Assembly (NCBI RefSeq): GCF_051020985.1
Contig: NW_027475133.1
Coordinates: 248,001-312,000, forward strand
Length of the DNA stretch: 64,000 nucleotides
Reading direction: 5' to 3'
Source of the DNA: Nomia melanderi
Lineage: Eukaryota; Arthropoda; Insecta; Hymenoptera; Halictidae
The notes under the pieces: generated by a model
Seen by the model: only the letters and a program-made list of their open reading frames with translations
Database searches by the model: none
What the model was told of the DNA's origin: nothing
Shown here: piece after piece, positions 12,700 to 25,660 of the stretch
How the letters are laid out: every line of letters begins with the position of its first letter
How positions within the stretch are numbered: the first letter of the stretch is position 1
Made by a program: the position numbers and the translations under genes

Positions 12700-15613
12700 A
12701 AGTGCATTGTCTGTAGGAGGCCCTGGCGCATGAATCTGTGCAGCGGGAACGACATCAGACCACCAGGGGCCGAGAAAACCACCGTCTCATGGAGCCGGAC
12801 ACTCAGGGTCAGGGGAAAATCCAATATATATATATCTGGTGATATCTCGGGTGCTATTAGAGATAGCGCAATAAACCAAAGTGAATTATCTGCAGGAGGC
12901 CCTGGCGCATGAATCTGTGCAGCGGGAACGACCTCGGACAACCAGGGGCCGAGAAAACCACAGTCTCATGGGGCCGGACACTCAGGGTCAGGGAAAAATC
13001 CAATATATATCTGGTGATATCTCGGGTGCTAATAGAGATAGTGCAATAAACCAAAGTGAATTAGCTGCAGGAATCCCTGGCGCATGAATCTGTGCAGCGG
13101 GAACGACCTCGGACCACCAAGGGCGAGACAACCACCGTCTCATGGGGCCGGACACTCAGGGTCAGGGGAAAATCCAATATATATCTGGTGATATCTCGGG
13201 TGCTAATAGAGATAGTGCAATAAACCAAAGTGAATTAGCTGCAGGAAGCCCTGGCGCATGAATCTGTGCAGCGGGAACGACCTCGGACCACCAAGGGCGA
13301 GACAACCACCGTCTCATGGGGCCGGACACTCAGGGTCGGGGTAAATCCAATATATATCTGGTGATATCTCGGGTGCTATTACAGATAGCGCAATAAATCA
13401 GAGTGCATTGTCTGTAGGAGGCCCTGGCGCATGAATCTGTGCAGCGGGAACGACCTCAGACCACCAGGGGCCGAGAAAACCACCGTCTCATGGGGCCAGA
13501 CACGCAGGGTCAGGGAAAAATCCAATATATGTCTGGTGATATTTCGGGTGCTATTACAGATAGCGCAATAAATCAAAGTGCGTTGTCTGTAGGATGCCCT
13601 GGCGCATGAATCTGTGCAGCGGGAACGACCTCGGAAAACCAGGGGCCGTGAAAACCACAGTCTCAAGGGGCCGGACACTCAGGGTCAGGGAAAAATCAAA
13701 TATATATCTGGTGATATCTCGGGTGCTATTAGAGATAGCGGAATAAATCAACCTGCATTGTCCGTAGGAGGCCCTGGCGCATGAATCTGTGCAGCGGGAA
13801 CGACCTCGGACAACCAGGGGCCGAGAAAACCACCGTCTCATGGGGCCGGACACGCAGGGTCAGGGAAAAATCCAATATATATCTGGTGATATCTCGGGTG
13901 CTATTACAGATAGCGCAATAAATCAAAGTGCATTGTCTGTAGGATGCCCTGGCGCATGAATCTGTGCAGCGGGAACGACCTCGGACAACCAGGGGCCGAG
14001 AAAACCACAGTCTCATGGGGCCGTACACTCAGGGTCAGGGAAAAATCAAATATATATCTGGTGATATCTCGGGTGCTATTAGAGATAGCGCAATTAATCA
14101 AAGTGCATTTTCTGCAGGAGGCACTGGCGAATGAATCTGTGCAGCAGGAACGACCTCGGACCACCAGGCGCCGAGAAAATTACAGATATTTGGAAAGCTT
14201 CAACCAAGGTCATGTACAAATCCAGCATATATCTGGTGATATCTCGGGAGCCATTACAGATAGCGCAATAAATCAAAGTGCATTGTCTGCAGGAGGCCCT
14301 GGCGCATGAATCTGTGCAGCGGGAACGACCTCGGACCACCAGGAGCCGAGAAAATCACCGTCTCATGGGGCCGGACTGTCAGGGTCAGGGAAAAATCCAA
14401 TATATATCTGGTGATATCTCGGGTGCTATTACAGATAGCGCAATAAATCAAAGTGCATTGTCTGTAGGAGGCCCTGGCGCATGAATCTGTGCAGCGGGAT
14501 CGACCTCGGACCAGCAGGGGCCGAGAAAACCACCGACACATAGGGCCGGACACTCAGGGTCGGGGAAAAATTCAATATATATCTGGTGATATCTCGGGTG
14601 CTCTTACAGACAGCGCACTAAACCAAAGTCAATTATCTGCAGGGGGACATGGCGCATGAATCTGTGCAGCGGGAACGACCTCGGACCAGCAGGGGCCGAG
14701 AAAACCACCGTCTCATGGCGTCGGACACTCAGGGTCAGGGAAAAATCCAATATATATCTGGTGATTTCTCGGGTGCTATTAGAGATAGCGCAATAAATCA
14801 AAGTGCATTGTCTGCAGGAGGCCCTAGGGCATGAATCTGTGCAGCGGGAACGACCTCGGACCACCGGGGGCCGAGAAAATCACCGCCGCATGGGGCCGGA
14901 CTGTCAGGGTCAGGGAAAAATCCAATATATATCTGGTGATATCTCGGGTGCTATTACAGATAGCCCAATAAACCAAAGTGAATTCTCTGCAGGGGGCCCT
15001 GGCGCATGAATCTGTTCAGCGGGATCGACCTCGGACTCCCAGAGGCCGAGAAAACTACCGTCACATGGGGCCGGACACTCAGGGTCATGGAAAAATCCAA
15101 TATATATCTGGTGATATCTCGGGTGCTATTAGGGATTGCGCAATAAATCGAAGTGCATTGTTTGCAGGAGGCCCTAGCGCATGAATCTGTGCAGCGGGAA
15201 CGACCTCGGACCCCCAGGGGCCGAGAAAACTACCGTCTCATGGGCCCGGGCACTCAGGGTCATGGAAAAATCCAATATATATCTGGTGATATCTCGGGTG
15301 CTATTAGAGATAGCGCAATAAATCAAAGTGCAATGTCTGTAGGAGGCACTGGCGAATGAATCTGTGCAGCGGGAACGACCTCGGACCACCAGGGGCCGAG
15401 AAAACCATCGACACATGGGGCCGGTCTGTCAGGGTCAAGGAAAAATCCAATATATATCTGGTGATATCTCGGGTGCTATTAGAGATAGCGCAATAAACCA
15501 AAGTTCATTGCCTGTAGGAGGCCCTGGCGCGTGAATCTGTGCAGCGGGAACGACCTCGGACCACCGGGGGCCGAGAAAACCATCGTCTCATGGGGCCGGA
15601 CACTCAGGGTCAG
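12700..15613 (+). repeat. 5-15 kb HOR family, copy 3 with a 2-monomer deletion
   Basis: 12,700-~14,118 matches 7,620-~9,039 at an offset of 5,080 then 5,079 bp (one base lost near 13,340, where GGGGTAAATCC replaces GGGGAAAAATCC). From ~14,120 the offset is 4,729 bp, so exactly 350 bp present at about 9,040-9,390 are missing. The junction lies between TCTGCAGGAGGC and CTGGCGAATG near 14,115-14,125. The copy carries a (TA)2 unit at 12,824 and a type-B unit at about 14,176. Similarity to copy 2 ends near 15,613. Confidence 0.87.
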
Positions 15614-17589
15614 GGGAAAATCCAATATATATCTGGTGATATCTCGGGTGCTATTAGAGACAGCGCAATAATCCATAGTGAATTATCTGCAGGAGGCCCT
15701 GGCGCATGAATCTGTGCAGCGCGAACGACCTCGGACCACCGGGGGCCGAGAAAACCACCGTCTCATGGGGCCGGACACTCAGGGTTCGGGGAAAATCCAA
15801 TATATATCTGGTGATATCTCGGGTGCTATCAGAGGCAGCGCAATAAACCAAAGTGAATTATCTGCATGAGGCCCTGGCGCATGCATCTGTTCAGCGGGAA
15901 CGACCTCGGACCACCAGGGGCCGAGAAAACCACAGTCTCATGGGGCCGGACACTCAGGGTCAGGGAAAAATCCAATGTATATCTGGTGATGTCTCGTGTG
16001 CTATTAGAGATAGTGCAATAAATCAAAGTGCAATGTCTGTAGGAGGCACTGGCGAATGAATCTGTGCAGCAGGAACGACCTCGGACCACCAGGGGCCGAG
16101 AAAATTACAGATATTCGGAATCCGTCACCCAAGGTCATGTAAAAATCCAGCATATATTTGGTGATATCTCGGGTGCTATTACAGATAGCGCAGTAAATCA
16201 AAGTGCATTGTCTGTAGGAGGCCCTGGCGCATGAATCTGTGCAGCGGGAACGACCTCGGACCACCAGGGGCCAAGAAAACCACCGACACATGGGGCCGGA
16301 CTGTCCGGGACAAGGAAAAATCCAATATATATCTGTTGATATCTCGCGAGCTATTACAGATAGCGCAATAAATCAAAGCGCATTGTCTGTAGGAGGCACT
16401 GGCGAATGAATCTGTGCTGTAGGAACGACCTCGGACCACCAGGGGCCGAGAAATTTACAGATATTCGGAATCCGTCACCCAAGGCCATGTAAAAATCCAG
16501 CATATATCTTTTGATATCTCGGGTGCTATTGCAGATTGCGCAATAAACCAAAGTGAATTATCTGCAGGAGTCCCTGGCGCATGAATCTGTTCAGCGGTAA
16601 CGACCTCGGACCCCCATGGGTCGAGAAAACCACCGTCTCATGGGGCCGGACTGTCCGGGTCAAGGAAAAATCCAATATATATCTGGTGATATCTCGGGTG
16701 CTATTACAGATAGCGCAATAAATCAAAGTGCATTGTCTGTAGGAGGCACTGGCGAATGAATCTGTGCTGCAGGAACGACTTCGGACCACCAGGGGCCGAG
16801 AAAATTACTTATGTTCGTAATCCGTCACCCAAGGTCATGTAAAAATCCAGCATATATTTGGTTATATCTCGTATGCTATTACAGATAGCGCAATAAACCA
16901 AAGTGAATTGTCTGCAGGAAGCCCTGGCGCATGAATATGTTCAGATGGATCGACCTCGGACCACCAGGGGCCGAGAAAATGACAGATTTTCGGAATCCGT
17001 CTCGCAATGTCATGTAAAAATCCTGCATATATCTGGTGATGTCTCGGGTTCTATTACAGATAGCGAGATAAATCAAAGTGCATGTTCTGGAGGAGGCCCT
17101 GACGCATGAATCTGTGCAGCGGGAACGACTTCGGACCACCAGGGGACGAGAAAACCACCGTCTCATGGGGCCGGACACACAGGGTCAGGGAAAAATCCAA
17201 TATATATCCGGTGATATCTCGGGTGCTATTACAGATAGCGCAATAAATTAAAGTGCAATGTCCGTAGGAGGCCCTTGCGCATGAATCTGTGCAGCAGGAA
17301 CGACATCGGACCACCAGGGGCCCAGAAAATTACAGATTTTCGGTATCCGTCACCCAAAGTCATGTAAAAATCCAGCATGTATATTGAGCTTTCTCGGGTG
17401 CAATTACAGATAGCGCAATAAATCAAACTGCATTGTCTGTAGGAGGCCCTGGCGCATGAATCTGGGCAGCGGGAACGACCTCGGACCACCAGGGGCCGAG
17501 AAAACCACCGTCTCATGGGGCCGGACACTCAGTGTCAGAGGAATAGCCAATATATATGTGGTGATATCTCGGGTGCTCTTACAGATAGC
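15614..17589 (+). repeat. Heterogeneous monomers rich in type B
   Basis: About eleven units, of which type B appears near 16,104, 16,453, 16,804, 16,978 and 17,328. Substitutions relative to the majority are denser than elsewhere (for example GTTATATCTCGTATG near 16,861 and TGTATATTGAGCTTTCTCGGG near 17,378). Some type-B units have CTGTGCTGTAGGAACG or CTGTGCTGCAGGAACG just upstream. Only satellite is seen. Confidence 0.8.
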
Positions 17590-19375
17590 GCACCAAACTA
17601 AAGTGAATTATCTGCAGCGGGCCCTGGCGCATGAATCTGTGCAGCGGGAACGACCTCGAACCACCAGGGACCGAGAAAACCACCGACACATGGGGCCGGA
17701 CACCCAAGGTCATGTAAAAACCCAGGATGTATCTGATGATATCTCGGGTGCTATTAGAGATAGCGCAATAAATCAAAGTGCATTGTGTGCAGGAAGCCCT
17801 GGCGCATGAATCTGTGCAGGGGGAACGACCTCGGATCACCAGGGTCGGAGAAAACCACCGTCTCATGGGGCCGGACACTCAGGGTCGGTTGAAAAATTCA
17901 ATATATATCTGGTGATATCTCGGGTGCTATTAGAGATAGCGCAATAAATCAAAGTGCATTGTCTGTAGGAGGCACTGGCGAATGAATCAGTGCAGCTGGA
18001 ACGACCTCGGACCGCCAGGGGCCGAGAAAATTACAGATATTCGGAATCCGTCACCGAAGGTCATATAAAACTCCAGCATATATCTGGTGATATCTCGGGT
18101 GCTATTACAGAGAGCGCAATAAAGCAAAGTGCATTGTCTGTAGGAGGCCCTGGCGCATGAATCTGTGCAGCGGGAACGAACTCGGACCACCAGGGGCCGA
18201 GAAAACCACCGTCTCATGGGGCCGGACACTCAGGGTCAGGGAAAAATCCAACATATATCTGGTGATATCTCGGGTGCTATTAGAGATAGCGCAATAAACC
18301 AAACTGAATTATCTGCAGCGGGCCCTGGCGCATGAATCTGTGCAGCGGGAACGACCTCGGACCACCAGGGACCGAGAAAACCACCGACACATGGGGCCGG
18401 ACACCCACGGTCATGTAAAATCCCAGGATGTATCTGATGATATCTCGGGTGCTATTAGAGATAGCGCAATAAATCAAAGTGCATTGTCTGCAGGAAGCCC
18501 TGGCGCATGAATCTGTGCAGCGGGAACGACCTCGGACCACCAGCGGCCGAGAAAACCACCGTCTCATGGTGCCGGACACTCAGGGACGGGGAAAAATCCA
18601 ATATACATCTGGTGATATCTCGGGTGCTGTTAGAGATAGCGCAATAAATCAAAGTGCAATGTCCGTAGGAGGCCCTTGCGCATGAAGCTGTGCAGCAGGA
18701 ACGACATCGGACCACCAGGGGCCCAGAAAATTACAGATTTTCGGTATCCGTCACCCAAAGTCATGTAAAAATCCAGCATGTATATGGAGCTTTCTCGGGT
18801 GCTATTACAGATAACGCAATAAATCAAACTGCATTGTCTGTAGGAGGCCCTGGCGCATGAATCTGTGCAGCGGGAACGGCCTCGGACCACCAGGGGCCGA
18901 GAAAAGCACCGTCTCATGGGGCCGGACACTCAGGGTCGGGGAAAAATCCAATATATATCTCGTGATATCTCGGGTGCTATTACAGATAGCGCAATAAACC
19001 AAAGTCAATTATCTGCAGCGGGCCCTGTCGCATAAATCTGTGCAGCGGGAACGACCTCGGACCACCAGGGACCGAGAAAACCACGGACACATGGGGCCGG
19101 ACACCCAAGGTCATGTAAAAACCCAGGATGTATCTGATGATATCTCGGGTGCTATTAGAGATAGCGCAATAAATCAAAGTGCATTGTCTGCAGGAAGCCC
19201 TGGCGCATGAATCTGTGCAGCGGGAACGGCCTCGGACCACCAGGGGCCGAGAAAACCACCGTCTCATGGTGCCGGACACTCAGGGACGGGGAAAAATCCA
19301 ATATACATCTGGTGATATCTCGGGTGCTGTTAGAGATAGCGCAATAAATCAAAGTGCGTTGTCTGTAGGAGGCAC
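17590..19375 (+). repeat. 4-monomer (700-bp) HOR, about 2.5 copies
   Basis: A block with CTGCAGCGGGCCCTG, CCAGGGACCGAG and an A/B hybrid unit (CACCCAAGGTCATG followed by CCAGGATGTATCTGATG) begins near 17,610, 18,312 and 19,012, at steps of 701 and 700 bp. Copies at 18,312 and 19,012 stay similar for about 350 bp, including GTGCCGGACACTCAGGGACGG. Type-B units with the GAGCTTTCTCGGG ending occur at 17,328 and 18,730, 1,401 bp apart. Confidence 0.8.
17690..17740 (+). repeat. A/B hybrid segment (example)
   Basis: The left part is type A (CCGACACATGGGGCCGGACAC) and the right part type B (CCAAGGTCATGTAAAAA), with the switch near monomer position 26. Further hybrids lie near 18,391, 19,091, 20,661, 21,006, 22,756 and 23,986. 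The last two switch back to type A at the CCAATATAT segment. Confidence 0.75.
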
Positions 19376-21489
19376 TGGCGAATGAATCTGTGCAGCAGGA
19401 ACGACCTCGGACCACCAGGCGCCGAGAAAACCTCCGACACATGGGGCCGGACACTCAGGGTTAGGGGAAAATCCAATATATATCTGGTGATATCTCGGGT
19501 GCTATTAGAGATAGCGCAATAAACCAAAGTCAATTATCTGCAGGAGGCCCTGGCGCATGCATCTGTGCAGCGGGAACGACCTCGGACCACCAGGGGCCGA
19601 GAAAACCACAGTCTCATGGGGCCGGACATTCAGGGTCAGGGGAAAATCCAATATATATCTCGTGATATCTCGGGTGCTATTAGAGATAGCGCAATAAACC
19701 AAAGTGAATTATCTGCAGGAGGCCCTGGCGCATGAATCTGTGCAGCTGGAACGACCTCGGACCACCAGGGCCCGAGAGAACCACAGTCTCATGGGGCCGG
19801 GCTGTCACGGTCAGGGAAAAATCCAATATATATCTGGTGATATCTCGTGTGCTATTAGAGATAGCGCAATAAACCAACGTGAGTTATCTGCAGGAGGCCC
19901 TGGCGCATGCATCTGTGCAGCGGGAACGACCTCGGACCACCAGGGGCCGAGAAAACCACCGTCTCATGGGGCCGGACACTCAGGGTCGGGGTAAATCCAA
20001 TATATATCTGGTGATATCTCGGGTGTTATTAGAGATAGCGCAATTAATCAAAGTGCATTGTCTGCGGGAGGCCCTGGCGCATGAATCTGCGCAGCGGGTA
20101 CGACCTTGGACCACCAAGGACCGAGAAAACCACCGTATCATGGGGCCGGACAATCAGTGTCGGGGAAAAATCCAATATATATCTGCTGATATTTCGGGTG
20201 CTATTAGAGATAGCGCAATAAGCCAAAGTGAATTATCTGCAGGACGCCCTGGCGCATGCATCTGTGCAGCGGGAGCGACCTCGAACCACCAGGGGCCGAG
20301 AAAACCACCGTCTGATGGGGCCGGACACTCAGGGTCAGGGAAAAATCAAATATATATCTGGTGATATCTCGGGTGCTATTACAGATAGCGCAATAAATCA
20401 AAGTGCATTGTCTGTAGGAGGCCCTGGCGCATGAATCTGTTCAGCGGGATCGACCTCGGATCACCAGGGGCCGAGAAAACCACCGTCTCATGGGGCCGGA
20501 CACTCAGGGTCCGGAAAAAATTCAATATAGATCTGGTGATATCACGGGTGCTATTACAGACAGCGCAATAAATCAAAGTGCATTGTCTGTAGGAGGCCCT
20601 GGCGCATGAATCTGGGCAGCGGGAACGACCTCGGACCACCAGGGGCCGAGAAAACCACCGAAACATGGTGACGGACACCCAAGGTCATGTAAAAATCCAG
20701 GATGTATGAGATGATATCTCGGGTGCTATTACAGATAGCGCGATAAATCAAAGTGAATTATCTGCAGGGGGCCATCGCGCATGAATCTGCGCAGCGGGAT
20801 CGACCTCGGACCACGAGGGACCGAGAAAACGATCGACACATGGGGCCGGACTGTCAGTGTCAAGGTAAAATCCAATATATATCTGGTGATATCTCGGGTG
20901 CACTTACAGATAGCGCACTAAACCAAAGTGAATTATCTGCAGGCGGCCTTGGCGCATGAATCTGTGCAGCGGGAACGACCTCGGACCACCAGGGGCCGAG
21001 AAAATCACCGACGCATGGTGCCGGACACCCAAGGTCATGTAAAAATCCAGGATGTATCTGCTGATATCTCGGGTGCTATTTGAGATAGCTCGATATATCA
21101 AAGTGCATTATCTGCAGGAGGCCCTGGCTCATGTATCTGTGCAGCGGGAAAGATCTCGGACCACCAGGGGCCGAGAAAACTACCGTCTCATGGGGCCGGA
21201 CACTCAGGGTCAGGGAAAAATCCAATATATATCTGGTGATATCTCGGGTGCTATTAGAGATAGCGCAATAAATCAAAGTGCATTGTCTGTAAGAGGCCCT
21301 GGCGCATGGATCTGTTCAGCGGGATCGACCTCGGATCACCAGGGGCCGAGAAAACCATCGTCTCATGGGGCCGGACACTCAGGGTCCGGAAAAAATTCAA
21401 TATAGATCTGGTGATATCTCGGGTGCTATTACAGACAGCGCAATAAATCAAAGTGCATTGTCTGTAGGAGGCCCTGTCGCATGAATCTG
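19376..21489 (+). repeat. Type-A and hybrid monomers, 5-unit spacing
   Basis: About twelve units. The segments near 20,400-20,570 and 21,280-21,450 match at an offset of 875 bp (CTGTTCAGCGGGATCGACCT, GGTCCGGAAAAAATTC, ATAGATCTGG). Hybrid units with CACCCAAGGTCATG and CCAGGATGTATG/C lie near 20,660 and 21,006. A TCAGGGTTAGGG variant is at 19,455. No other feature is seen. Confidence 0.75.
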
Positions 21490-24400
21490 TGCAGCGGGAT
21501 CGACCTCGGACCACCAGGGGCCGAGAAAATCACCGTCTCATGGGGCCGGACTGTCAGGGTCAGGGAAAAATCCAATATATATCTGGTGATTTCTGGGGTG
21601 CTATTAGAGATAGCGCAATAAATCAAAGTGAATTATCTGCAGAGGGCCATGCCGCATGAATCTATGCAGCGGGATCGACCTCGGACCACGAGGGACCGAG
21701 AAAACGATCGACACATGGGGCCGGACTGTCAGGGTCAAGGTAAAATCCAATATATATCTGGTGATATCTCGGGTGCTATTAGAGATAGCGAAATAAATCA
21801 AGGTGGATTGTCTGCAGGAGGCCCAGGCGCATGAATCTGTGCAGCGGGAACGACCTCGGACCACCAGGGGCCGAGAAAACTACCGTCCCATGGGGCCGGA
21901 CACTCAGGGTCAAGGAAAAATCCAATATATATCTGGTGATATCTCGGGAGCTATTAGAGATAGCGCAATGAACCAAAGTGAATTACCTGCAGGAGGCCCT
22001 GGCGCATGAGTCTGTGCAGCGGGAACGACCTCGGACCAACAGGGGCCGCGAAAACCACCGACACATGGGGCTGGACTGTCAGGGTCAGGGAAAAATCCAA
22101 TATATATCTGGTGATATCTCGGGTGCTATTAGAGTTAGCGCAATAAATCAAAGTGCATTGTCTGTAGGAGGCACTGGCGAATGAATCTGTGCAGCAGGAG
22201 CTACCTCGAACCACCAGGGGCCGAGAAAATTACAGATATTCGGAATCCGTCACCCAAGATCATGTAAAAATCTAGCATATATCTGGAGATACCTCGGGTG
22301 CTATTACAGATAGCGCAATAAACCAAAGTGAATGGTCTGCAGGAAGCCTTGGCGCATGAATCTGTTCTGCGGGATTGACCTCGGACCATGAGGGACCGAG
22401 AAAACCATCGACACATGGGGCCGGACTGTCAGGGTCAAGGAAAAATCCAATATATATCTGGTGATATCTCGGATGCTATTACAGATAGCGCAATAAATCA
22501 AAGTGCATTGTCTGTAGGAGGCCCTGTCGCATGAATCTGTGCAGCGGGATCGACCTCGGACCACCAGGGGCCGAGAAAACCACCGACACATGGGGCCGGA
22601 CACTCAGGGTCGGGGAAAAATTCAATATATATCTGGTGACATATCGGGTGCTATTACAGACAGCGCAATAAATCAAAGTGCATTGTCTGTAGGAGGCCCT
22701 GGCGCATGAATCTGTGCAGCGGGAACGACCTCGGACCACCAGGGTCCGAGAAAACCACGGACACATGGAGCCGGACACCCAAGGTCATGTAAAAATCCAA
22801 TATATATCTGGTGATATCTCGGGTGCTCTAACAGAGAGCGCAATAAATCAAAGTGCATTGTCTGTAGGAGGCCCTGGCGCATGAATCTGTGCAGCGGGAA
22901 CGACCTCGGACCAACAGGGGCCGCGAAAACCACCGACACATGGGGCCGGACTGTCAGGGTCAGGGAAAAATCCAATATTTATCTGGTGATATCTCGGGTG
23001 CTATTAGAGATAGCGCAATAAATCAAAGTGCATTGTCTGTAGGAGGCACTGGCGGATGAATCTGTGCAGCAGGAGCTACCTCGAACCACCAGGGGCCGAG
23101 AAAATTACAGATATTCGGAATCCGTCACCCAAGATCATGTAAAAATCTAGCATATATCTGGAGATATCTCGGGTGCTATTACAGATAGCGCAATAAACCA
23201 AAGTGAATGGTCTGCAGGAAGCCTTGGCGCATGAATCTGTTCTACGGGATTGACCTCGGACCATGAGGGACCGAGAAAACCATCGACACATGGGGCCGGA
23301 CTGTCAGGGTCAAGGAAAAATCCAATATATATCTGGTGATATCTCGGATGCTATTACAGATAGCGCAATAAATCAAAGTGCATTGTCTGTAGGAGGCCCT
23401 GGCGCATGAATCTGTGCAGCGGGAACGACCTCGGACCAACAGGGGCCGCGAAAACCACCGACACATGGGGCCGGTCTGTCAGGGACAGGGAAAAATCCAA
23501 TATTTATCTGGTGATATCTCGGGTGCTATTAGAGATAGCGCAATAAATCAAAGTGCATTGTCTGTAGAAGGCCCTGTCGCATGAATCTGTGCAGCGGGAT
23601 CGACCTCGGACCACCAGGGGCCGAGAAAATCACCGTCTCATGGGGCCGGACTGTCAGGGTCAGGGAAAAATCCAATATATATCTGGTGATTTCTGGGGTG
23701 CTATTAGAGATAGCGCAATAAATCGAAGTGAATTATCTGCAGGGGGCCATGGCGCATGAATCTATGCAGCGGGATCGACCTCGGACCACGAGGGACCGAG
23801 AAAACGATCGACACATGGGGCCGGACTGTCAGGGTCAAGGTAAAATCCAATATATATCTGATGATATCTCGGGTGCTATTAGAGATAGCGAAATAAATCA
23901 AGGTGGATTGTCTGCAGGGGGCCCTGGCGCATCAATCTGTGCAGCGGGGACGACCTCGGACCACCAGGGCCCGAGAAAACCACCGACACATGGAGCCGGA
24001 CACCCAAGGTCATGTAAAAATCCAATATATATCTTGTGCTATCTCGGGTGCTCTTACAGAGAGCGCACTAAACCATAGTGAATGATCTGTAGGAGGCCCT
24101 GGCGCATGAATCTGTGCAGCGGGAACGACCTCGGACCAACAGGGGCCGCGAAAACCACCGACACATGGGGCCGGACTGTCAGGGTCAGGGAAAAATCCAA
24201 TATTTATCTGGTGATATCTCGGGTGCTATTAGAGATAGCGCAATAAATCAAAGTGCATTGTCTGTAGGAGGCACTGGCGAATGAATCTGTGCAGCAGGAG
24301 CTACCTCGGACCACCAGGGGCCGAGAAAATTACAGATATTCGGAATCCGTCACCCAAGATCATGTAAAAATCTAGCATATATCTGGAGATATCTCGGGTG

Positions 24401-24720
24401 CTATTACAGATAGCGCAATAAACCAAAGTGAATGGTCTGCAGGAAGCCTTGGCGCATGAATCTGTTCTGCGGGATTGACCTCGGACCATGAGGGACCGAG
24501 AAAACCATCGACACATGGGGCCGGACTGTCAGGGTCAAGGAAAAATCCAATATATATCTGGTGATATCTCGGATGCTATTACAGATAGCGCAATAAATCA
24601 AAGTGCATTGTCTGTAGGAGGCCCTGTCGCATGAATCTGTGCAGCGGGAACGACCTCGGACCAACAGAGGCCGCGAAAACCACCGACACACGGGGCCGGA
24701 CTGTCAGGGACAGGGAAAAA
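21490..24720 (+). repeat. 12-monomer (2,100-bp) HOR with 5- and 7-unit parts
   Basis: GATTTCTGGGGTG occurs at about 21,589 and 23,689, exactly 2,100 bp apart, and the flanking units match. A type-B unit followed by GAATGGTCTGCAGGAAGCC and CATGAGGGACCGAG occurs near 22,228, 23,103 and 24,328, at steps of 875 and 1,225 bp. 875 + 1,225 = 2,100, so the 12-unit repeat contains 5- and 7-unit parts. Confidence 0.82.
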
Positions 24721-25660
24721 TCCAATATTTATCTGGTGATATCTCGGGTGCTATTAGAGATAGCGCAATAAATCAAAGTGCATTGTCTGTAGGAGGCCCT
24801 GGCGCATGAATCTGTGCAGCGGGAACGACCTCGAAGCACCAGGGGCCGAGAAAATTACAGATATTCGGAATCCGTCACCCAAGGTCATGTAAAAATCCAG
24901 CATATATCTGGTGATATCTCGGGTGCTATTAGAGATAGCGCAATAAATCAAAGTGCATTGTCTGTAGGAGGCCCTGGCGCATGAATCTGTGGAGCGGGAT
25001 CGACCTCGGACCACCAGGGGCCGAGAAAACCACCGACAAATGGGGCCGGTCTGTCAGGGTCGGTGAAAAATCCAATATATATCTGGTGATATCTCGGCTG
25101 CTATTACAGATAGCGCAATAAATCAAAGTGCATTGTCTGTAGGAGGTCCTGGCGCATGAATCTGTGCAGCGGGATCGACCTCGGACCACCAGGGGCCGAG
25201 AAAACCACCGACACATGGGGCCGGACACTCAGGGTCGGGGAAAAATTCAATATATATCTGGTGATATCTCGGGTGCTATTAGAGATAGCGCAATAAATCA
25301 AAGTGCAATGTCTGTAGGAGGCACTGGCGAATGAATCTGTGCAGCGGGAACGACCTCGGACCACCAGGGGCCGAGAAAACCATCGACACATGGGGCCGGT
25401 CTGTCAGGGTCGGTGAAAAATCCAATATATATCTGGTGATATCTCGGCTGCTATTACAGATAGCGCAATAAATCAAAGTGCATTGTCTGTAGGAGGTCCT
25501 GGCGCATGAATCTGTGCAGCGGGATCGACCTCGGACCACCAGGGGCCGAGAAAACCACCGACACATGGGGCCGGACACTCAGGGTCGGGGAAAAATTCAA
25601 TATATATCTGGTGATATCTCGGGTGCTATTAGAGATATCGCAATAAATCAAAGTGAATTA
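24721..25660 (+). repeat. Dimer (350-bp) duplication
   Basis: The pair of units with CGGTCTGTCAGGGTCGGTG, ATCTCGGCTGCTATTAC and GGAGGTCCTGGCG at 25,041-25,290 is repeated at 25,391-25,640, 350 bp away, with few differences. A type-B unit lies near 24,853. Confidence 0.8.

Noticed and set aside
19879..20364. 161-codon forward frame
   Set aside because: Same cause: a one-base loss near 19,990 (GGGGTAAATCC) and loss of usual stop codons in variant monomers.
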